Assembly: GCA_020809705.1 (NCBI GenBank)
Contig: CP085828.1
Location: 5,642,001 to 5,706,000 of the forward strand
Direction of reading: 5' to 3'
Length of the DNA: 64,000 bases
Source of the DNA: Calonectria ilicicola
Lineage: Eukaryota; Ascomycota; Sordariomycetes; Hypocreales; Nectriaceae
A model generated the notes under the pieces. The model searched no databases. It was not told the DNA's origin and saw only the letters and a program-made list of their open reading frames with translations. A program made the translations under genes and the position numbers. This document shows, one piece after another, positions 57,347 to 64,000 of the stretch (its first letter is position 1; every line of letters begins with the position of its first letter).

Positions 57347-59036
57347 CATGGTTTCGGGTCCTTAGCGCGAGGGTAAAAAAAAGCAGGGCTCCGGACGTTC
57401 CTGAAGTGCCTGGGGTGGCGCCAAGTCCGAGTCAGAGCGGAGACAGAATAGCGGAGTGGGTGCAATTCTGTCGGCAGCTTCGGGCTTTGGCAGCAGTGCG
57501 CGTCACCAAAGCTGGGGCGACTATTCGGTGTAAGCCAGAGGTCAATTTCGGTTGTTTAGCACCTACAGGGAGCCGCGAGGCCACCGCGAGGCCACCACGA
57601 GCATGACCGGACCCAGCTTGGCCCCGAAGTCGCATCATGCAATGACGGCATCAGCCCACAAGACCTCGAAGCTCAGACCTAGCCTTCACGGCTCGAGTCC
57701 TTCCTATGGCCCATGGCATGTTTTCAGCCTAGCCATGATCGATTTGCTCGCCCATTCTAAAGCATAGCCTTTTCGCATATCGTGATTGTAAGCGCATTTA
57801 CGATTGGCATCGTATATCGTATATCTTCAGGACATCCTTCTTGTCCTGCCCCTGACTGCGCCTCTTGTGGCTCGTTCCATTGAGACGTCACCACCAGCCC
57901 ATGTTCGCAATCACGGCTCATGTCGTTGGCTCATAGAAGAAAATGTCGATTTCCCTTGGATAGATCCAAACAAAGATCGTCTGTGGTCTATGTCAGGGTG
58001 GTCCGAGAGACAACCAGGACTTGGCATCTATAATGTAAATGTACGGTGTCCGCGGGTGTCCGTGGTAAGACGTAGACACGCGACCAGCTGGAAATTGGAC
58101 CCCTCATCTAGGGAAATAATGCATAATCATTGCACGGGATGTGTGAGACGGGCGAAGTAGTAGCAGAAATTCTTGTGAACAATACTCAACTACCATAAAG
58201 TACTCTTTTTCTTCTCTCTTTTGGAACATTTGTCTATGAAAGATGGAGGCTTTCAGTGTTGGGAGGGACGGAATGGGCTGGTTCGCTAATCGTGCCGCCG
58301 CACCCTTGTGGGGCGATTCGCGATTGCTGGAAAACCAAAGGGAGATGGAAGCCTCCTATGCCATTAGCCTTGCACACATGATATCACGGTACCCTGTCCA
58401 TACCTATACGCTTTAGGGGCTTTGATCTTACGTGTGCTATAAAAATGTATGGTCGTGATTCTCCATGTACATACCTACTGGCTGGGTCGCATTCACCTGC
58501 GGGCCGCATGGCAGCTAAGGGTGTCAGTGATTCACTAACAATTCTAAAGACGTTGGGTTTCCGAAATAGGAACGAGTTGTGTGTTTGCCTCCATTAAAAG
58601 GAGGACGAGCAATAAGGCGTGCATGCGTCCTGTAAGTCGTGCTTCGTCCTCAAGGTGGGCAGAATGGCGGGCAGAATGACGGGCATCGCGTTGATGAATG
58701 ACATGTGTCGAAACAGTTTGCAGGCGGCTGCTGACTCATCAGTGCCTCCCACGAAACAAGGACCGCCAATTGACAAGAAAGAGCACTAACGGAGCAGACA
58801 CTGCGGATGTATCGGGGTCGGACTGTGGCCGCCCAACACAGACCCTACAGAGCCCTGTGTTGGCCGAGGAGGGCAATCAAGTCCCCCAATCTGGAAGTTT
58901 TCATAGTGGGTCCATGAAAACTCTTGCTTGCCTTGCACAGAGGCGAGCTAAGGTCCGGACACCAGTCGGGTAGCCATGAAGAGGTTGCATGTGCGTCTGT
59001 CTGGTCGCAACGATGCCACAACCACCCCGAAAATAA

Positions 59037-59041
59037 CCAAT
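59037..59041 (+). promoter_or_regulatory. CCAAT box upstream of TCTP
   Basis: CCAAT in the context AATAACCAATCATATC, about 250 bases upstream of the TCTP start codon. A weak five-base match, at a plausible distance. Confidence 0.3.
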
Positions 59042-59290
59042 CATATCATCCAGGTCCCTCCAGACCCGGAGCAGGAAAAAGGATGCAAGCGAAATTTTCA
59101 TTTCATGTGGTCTATCCCTCATTGGGATGGTAATCCCCACCCCGCGCCTGCCACCCCTCCTCACTTACATTTTTTTGTTACGACGAAGATTCTCCCTCCG
59201 GCTCCTCTTGACCCTCAGTCTTTCTCTCCGTTTTTTCCATCCCCATCCCTCTCAAAGCCGTTCCTCAGGTCCTCTGACACAGCCGCCATC

Positions 59291-60137
59291 ATGATTATTT
59301 ACAAGGTATGAACTCTCACGATTTGCAGACGATTCGCCTTCGTTTGAGCATTTGCTCCAACCCCGCCTGCCATTTCTACCCCTCCTGACCTGATGCTGAA
59401 CCCCGCAATCATAGGACATCATCACCGGTGACGAGCTCATCTCCGATTCCTACGACCTCAAGGAGATCGATGGCGTTGCCTACGAGGCTGATTGTGCCAT
59501 GATCAGCGAGGGTGGCCAAGTCTTCGGTTCGTTATTTCCCTTGCCCACACCTCAAGCCTGCCCTTTATCTACTCAATGAGATTTTTGCAGGAGCAGAGGA
59601 ACGAAATGGCTGTGGCATGTCAGGCTAACGCAATTAATTGACAGACATCGGTGCCAACGCTTCTGCCGAGGGTGGCGACGAGGATGTTGAGGACCAGGCT
59701 GTCAAGGTCAACAACATCGTCCACGCTTTCCGTCTTCAGTCCACCAGCTTCGACAAGAAGAGCTACCTTACCTACCTCAAGGGTATGTCATGGCGCCTAT
59801 AAGGTACTTTACTGAGCTGACGAACTGGATATAGCATACATGAAGACAGTCAAGAAGAAGCTTACAGAGAAGGGAGCTGCTGCTGAGGAGATTTCCGCTT
59901 TCGAGACGGGTGCCCAGGCCTTCGCCAAGAAGATTGTTGGTAACTTCAAGGACTGGGAGTTCTTCACTGGCGAGTCCATGAACCCCGACGGAATGTTAGT
60001 TCCCCCCCAAAACTGAACTGAACTGAACTGAGTATATATTGACTTTTGTTAGGATTGTTCTCCTTAACTACCGTGAGGATGGTACCACTCCTTACGTTGT
60101 CATCTGGAAGCATGGCGTTGTTGGCGAGAAGGTTTAA
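59291..60137 (+). CDS. TMA19: Translationally controlled tumour protein (TCTP; yeast Tma19)
   Basis: Five exons: 59291-59305, 59415-59526, 59645-59782, 59835-59994 and 60053-60137, giving 169 aa, the usual TCTP length. TCTP is an abundant cytoplasmic protein with an MSS4-like fold that associates with ribosomes and with small-GTPase and stress pathways; yeast Tma19 moves to mitochondria under oxidative stress. The chain starts [19 protein letters not shown], has the flexible acidic loop ([19 protein letters not shown]), the helical hairpin ([25 protein letters not shown]) and ends [14 protein letters not shown], all typical. Four introns for so short a gene, with a first exon of only five codons, is a dense structure. 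The start has a CCATCATGA context in a pyrimidine-rich leader. It converges with the proline-rich gene 268 bases downstream. Confidence 0.96.
60012..60031 (+). repeat. Tandem pentamer (ACTGA) in TCTP intron 4
   Basis: Four copies of a 5-base unit just inside the 58-nt last intron of TCTP, ahead of the branch region. The CTGA units may offer alternative branch-like sequences. Confidence 0.8.
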
Positions 60138-60405
60138 GCTGAATATCCTCTCTGGGTCAAAGGGTAATGATTCACGAGCCACTAGCTTAAGTGGAGTATA
60201 TGAAGGATATTATCGTATCAGAGACATTCATATTTACTGTGATGCGTTAAGCAATGAAGTACGAAAAAAATTAAGCTTCAGATCCCGAGGCGATTTGACA
60301 TGATGCAATGGAAACACTATGAAACTCGTCGTTTTATTTTTGTGAATATTGTATGTAACATGAGACCATTTCGGGCTGTCTTGTCAGAAAATATATATGC
60401 CTTGT

Positions 60406-61676
60406 TCAAAACTGCGGTCTTGTTGCCATAGGAATTGGTGGCGGCGTGCCATCATCTACAACAGGGGGGCTCGGAGCGGATGTTGCGTTCCCGAAGTTCT
60501 TCTTCTTTGGAGGTGGCGGAGGTGGTGGCTTCTTCTTCCCTGCTAGACTTGGTACTGGTGAGGGTGAGGCGCTTGCAACGCCCTCGTTTTGGTCTTGTGT
60601 GCCTTGAGCCCCAGCATATTTTCCAATCTTATCTGCGATCCCATACTTTTGATTTATGTTATTCGCGGTTTTCATGCCTGCAGCAACCTGCTCTCCGTGT
60701 CGTTGGCGGAAGTTGTTCGCGGTGCTGGCCGCCGCTTTGGCGTCAGAAAAAGATACGGATGAAGGGTCCTTGTGAAAAGCTGAGGCCGTTTTCAGTGCTT
60801 CCTGCTTCTGAGCCCAAGTGGTACCTTCGCTGGGTGGAGGAGTATTTGAAGCCGAAGATGTTCCTAATTTAGAGAAGCGATTTTGGAGCTCGCCCAGCTG
60901 CGAAGTTGGTGGTGCGGCTCCGGGCCGAGGTGGCGGGGGAGGGGTTTGGTTGGATGGGCTGGAACGTCCTATGCCAAAGCCGGGAACTGATACTCCGGCT
61001 GCACCAAGGCGGTTGATGGCGCCTTGATTTAGAAGGTTGTTACTTGCAGGAGCTGGGCTGGATGAATTCGTTCTGGGAGGTAGACGGGGCGGGAGACTGG
61101 GAGGAGCACCGTCATTGCCAGCAACGGCAGATTGATATGATGGAGGAGGCAATGGAGGCGGCGACCGTCCATCTGCGCCATCTCTCCTTCCTGGTGGAGG
61201 CGGTAGGTGGTTTGTCGCCAGACCTGTTGTATTCGTTCGGTATGGTTGTGGGGGAGGGGTGTCCTCCTCTTCCTGCTGTTCTTGCTCCTGATAGGGATCA
61301 TCTAGCTGCTTTTGGTATGTAGGTGCTGCAACAGGAGCAGCGCGAGGATCTTGATATTTCGACGGAGCGGCGATGACTTTACGGGGAGTTGAGACGGGCG
61401 GCGGGGCTGGAACGAGACCGGAGCCAGTGCGCTTTGGAGGCGGTGCGAAGCTCGATGGGTCGCGAAGCTGAGATAGAGGTCGAGCGACATGGTCGGATTT
61501 ATCATCGGATGATTTGTTTCTGTGTATGAGGCCGGACTGGGTAGGATATCACATTAGCGAGGCGCCCTAGATCTGACAGTAATCGGTATGCGACTGACGA
61601 CTTGGCCTTTGAGAGTGGTACCTGGCTTTTCAGGGTGCCACCCCTTTTTCATGATCTCTTTGGCCTTGCTAGTCAT
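60406..61676 (-). CDS. Proline-rich adaptor-like protein (probable SH3 or actin-cytoskeleton partner)
   Basis: Two exons on the minus strand: 61676-61599 (26 codons) and 61536-60406, with a 62-nt intron (GTCAGT donor); 402 aa. The first exon reads MTSKAKEIMKKGWHPEKPGTT and joins in phase to KGQVSGLIHRNKSSDD. The middle has many Pro runs (PPPKRTGSG, PPLPPPSYQ, PPPPPRPGAAPP and a run of seven Pro before KKK). A structured-looking block follows (TWAQKQEALKTASAFHKDP, then SFSDAKAAASTANNFRQRHGEQV and AGMKTANNINQKYGIADKIGKYAG). This combination is seen in fungal proteins that bind SH3 domains at cortical actin patches, but I cannot name an orthologue with confidence. Without the first exon the frame has no ATG until residue 155, which supports the two-exon model. 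Confidence 0.8.
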
Positions 61677-62410
61677 CTTTATGGACGGATGCGATGGCAA
61701 AAGCGACGTTGGGTTCAGAGGGGGAGGAGAGGAGCGAAGCGAAGTTCGAGATGTTTGGCGGAGGCCTCGGCCGGCTGAGGCTCGGGCTTAGTCGAGCCTA
61801 AAGACTGGGATGAATTACTGGGTGGGGGTGACAGCGGAAGCGATTGCACCACGGACACTATTGTTGCAGCACAACAGTGTCAATATGCTTGTCTATTTGA
61901 TCGATGCACCGGATAAATGGTCGAGGTTAAGGATTAATCCTGAGTTAAGATGTCCTACTTGCCATCTATATCCTTTACAGAGAAATAGAGATTGCGTTTG
62001 GGATGACGCAAACATCTGGCTGAATTACCACCCCATGGATGTGCCCCACTAAATTTATCCCTTCTCGTATTGAGCTGATTGCGCATGTATGATGATCCTG
62101 GAGGGGATGATGAAAACTGGTCACAGAGCGATCAAATTTTGCAAAAAATTCCGCATCTTATTTCATATTCAAAATACCAAAACACACGCACACCCCTCCT
62201 CCTCCTCCTCCAAAAAAAAAAAAAAAATTGAAAGAAATTTCGAGCCAGTTCACAGGCGGAAGCAATTTACTCCCAACGTATGGACGAGTCTTATCTCTTC
62301 ACGCCAAACCCAGAGAGTGATCGGAAAAATAGTCGTACGGATTACAAAAAGACCTATGCTTAGTGTTATTAGACAGAATATTGTATGGAGCAATAATGAT
62401 GACCAGGAGA
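61677..62410. other. Intergenic region upstream of the proline-rich gene
   Basis: 734 bases between the start of the proline-rich gene and the stop of the ankyrin gene, both on the minus strand. It contains a CTC run followed by an A run at about 62194-62227. It becomes AT-rich to the right. No gene is seen. Confidence 0.5.
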
Positions 62411-64000
62411 TCACAGATCATAAGAGATTCTCTTCGTCACTTCACCGTCTTCCCTGAGTTCGACATAGGTAACTCCATGGGTATCAAACTCTAACGAATC
62501 TGGAAGTAGGTGTACATCTTGAATCTCATGAGTGTAAACACCTCCGTTTTCTTTTAGAAGATCTGCTACTACCACATGCTTCGCTTCAATCGCCATTGCA
62601 AGCGGTGTTCTCTTTATAACCTGCATCCAATCCGCCATGTATCGAGTGATGCGATCAGTCCCTTCTTCCCTATAAGAAACTATTAGCATAGGATTCCACA
62701 AATTATTTTGGGATATGGATACCTACCTTTTATATTTTCTCTCCCGTTTTATAGTTATTTCAATGTACATCTCATTAACATCCATGCCTTTTTCTAGAAA
62801 CAGCTTCACGACAGGTAGATGGCCCTTCTGGGCTGCAATATGCAAAGCTGTTAACTGCGTCCCAATGTAACTTCTATACGTGTTTGGAAGCTTCGCGATC
62901 GAAGGGGAAGGATGTGGAGCGTCGTTGTGAGTGTGTAGCTTGACAGCGGCCCCATGCTCTAATAGTGTTTGTGCTAACATCAGATGTCCACCCTCGGCCG
63001 CAAACCAGAGAGCATCCAACCCGGATCGTTTGGAATCTCGCTTCGTAACAGTTGATCGGACGTTGAATTTACCAGTGGCAAGCAGAATTTTGGCAACGCC
63101 ATCATGTCCGTACTCAGCAGCTCCTATCAGTGGGGTAGTACCGCCTCTATCCCTCCGGTCTGGGTTGGCCCCAGCCTTGAGCAGAACTTTGACAACTTCC
63201 TCGTGTCCTTTCTCTGCGGCAAGATGAAGCGGTGTCTCATAAGTTGACCTCAAATCCTCAGGTGGATTTAGATTAACTTTACTTATCGATAATAAAGTTT
63301 TGACTGTTTCCGCATGGCCACCTCTTGCTGCAACGCGCAATGGGGTATCTCCGTGATCATCCTCGTAGTTAGGGTCAGAACCTTTTTCGATCAATCGGCC
63401 AACCGCTGTATGCTGACAATTTGCAGCAGCCCAAAATATTGGAGTAGAGTTGTTGTTATCTTTTGATTCAAATAGGTTGGTGACTCGTGGTAGGTCGAAT
63501 GCCTCTAGAATGCCGAAATACGCTAGTAGATGCAGCCCCGTTCCACCAACTGGACCATCTGGAGCATGAAAGAATTCATCATTGAGCCGAGTCTTGTTGA
63601 TAACCTGAAAAACCGCCTCTAACTTTCCGGTGTATTCGAGTAAATCTAGAACTACTTCATAGGAGTCTAGGGACGCTTGAGCATGGTATCCCCAGTTGAA
63701 CGCCGCGTACTCATATAGAGGATAATCTCTCATTCGTTGATTATAATCTGTGGCCAGCCCGGATTCGAAGACCTCTAGATTGAGATATGATATACATGCA
63801 AGTGCGATGTCTGCTTCAGCATCTGGAAACCATTGCCCTTTGCTGTGCTGGAGATATTCTTGTGCAGTATAGTGTGCTAATCGAATGGTATCGCTTGACT
63901 CGTCAATAGTTACCAATCCAGAGCAGATGGAGACGATGTCTTCGAGATCAGGGATATTATCTTCGTCGAATTCATCTTCCCCAACCTCTACTGCAAGGGC
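62411..64000 (-). CDS. Ankyrin-repeat C-terminal part of a STAND/NLR-like protein (5' end outside window)
   Basis: Partial. The exon from the right edge (64000-62727) is open to the edge and joins 62669-62411 over a 57-nt intron (GTAGGT donor), restoring KYKREEGTDRITRY. The first residues visible (ALAVEVGEDEFDEDNIPDLEDIVSICSGLVTIDE ... IRLAHYTAQEYL, in pieces) match the segment that follows the NACHT domain in fungal NLR-like proteins. About seven ankyrin repeats follow, with typical TPLHLAAEKGHEEVVKVLL and TTPLIGAAEYGHDGVAKILL patterns. Such proteins are thought to act in heterokaryon incompatibility and innate-type recognition. The effector domain and NACHT P-loop would lie beyond the edge, so the class is inferred. 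The ankyrin units are diverged from each other, not the near-identical type. The C-terminus after the last repeat is acidic (YVELREDGEVTKRISYDL). Confidence 0.82.

Larger units (their letters stand above)
57117..59290. other. Divergent upstream region of SUR2 and TCTP
   Basis: 2.2 kb between divergent genes. Two inverted CCAAT boxes lie near the SUR2 side (57316-57320 and 57342-57346), and one CCAAT near the TCTP side (59037-59041). The last 100 bases before TCTP form a C/T-rich leader, as seen for highly translated genes. Open frames are short and without protein features. A short CGTATAT repeat occurs near 57810-57826. No gene is seen. Confidence 0.5.

Overview
The window is nuclear DNA of a filamentous ascomycete (Pezizomycotina, most likely Sordariomycetes and perhaps Hypocreales; the order is inferred from overall protein resemblance). 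The grounds are short introns (about 50-65 nt) with GTRAGT-like donors and CTAAC-like branch points, monocistronic genes on both strands, and a protein set of fungal type: GPI7, Nop4, Pob3 without an HMG box, Atg15, a Sur2-type hydroxylase and a NACHT/ankyrin-type protein. I found no tRNA, rRNA, CRISPR array or intact transposon.

Layout. 0.4-14.7 kb is compact: a DUF2423/LLPH-like small nucleolar protein (+), GPI ethanolamine-phosphate transferase LAS21/GPI7 (+), condensin subunit YCG1 (-), ribosome-biogenesis factor NOP4 (+), an unrecognised 369-aa protein (-) and a NIPA-like Mg2+ transporter (+). An 8.4-kb stretch without a credible gene follows (14.7-23.1 kb). At 23.1-29.6 kb lie a disordered CRIB-motif protein (+) and a bHLH transcription factor (-) in convergent orientation, and then a second 6.8-kb gene-free stretch (29.6-36.4 kb). 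36.4-48.5 kb is again gene-dense: FACT subunit POB3 (-), autophagic lipase ATG15 (+), SWR1-complex subunit VPS72 (+) and an AMPK-type glycogen-binding-fold protein (-) with a 12-codon first exon and a 942-nt intron. A third gene-free stretch (48.5-55.9 kb) becomes AT-rich towards its right end and holds a decayed coding remnant. The last 8 kb carries sphinganine C4-hydroxylase SUR2 (-), TCTP/TMA19 (+), a proline-rich adaptor-like protein (-) and the 3' part of a STAND/NLR-like ankyrin protein (-) cut by the right edge.

There is no obvious single pathway or biosynthetic cluster. The genes are mainly housekeeping: chromatin (condensin, FACT, SWR1), ribosome biogenesis and translation (DUF2423, NOP4, TCTP), and membrane lipid or GPI metabolism (GPI7, SUR2, ATG15). 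The three long gene-free stretches lie 5' of the CRIB, bHLH and glycogen-binding-fold genes, which fits large regulatory regions, long spliced leaders or non-coding RNAs, but the sequence alone cannot tell which.

Exon coordinates were worked out by hand from splice consensus, preserved reading frame and protein continuity. Several genes contain introns that simple ORF reading hides: a 52-nt intron in YCG1, two 57-nt frame-neutral introns in LAS21, an 11-nt first exon in POB3 and a 60-nt first exon before an 801-nt intron in the bHLH gene. I could not clearly identify an undescribed system. The best candidates for a second look are the gene-free regulatory stretches with their short tandem motifs, the Cys-rich tail repeats of ATG15, and the decayed gene near 54 kb.
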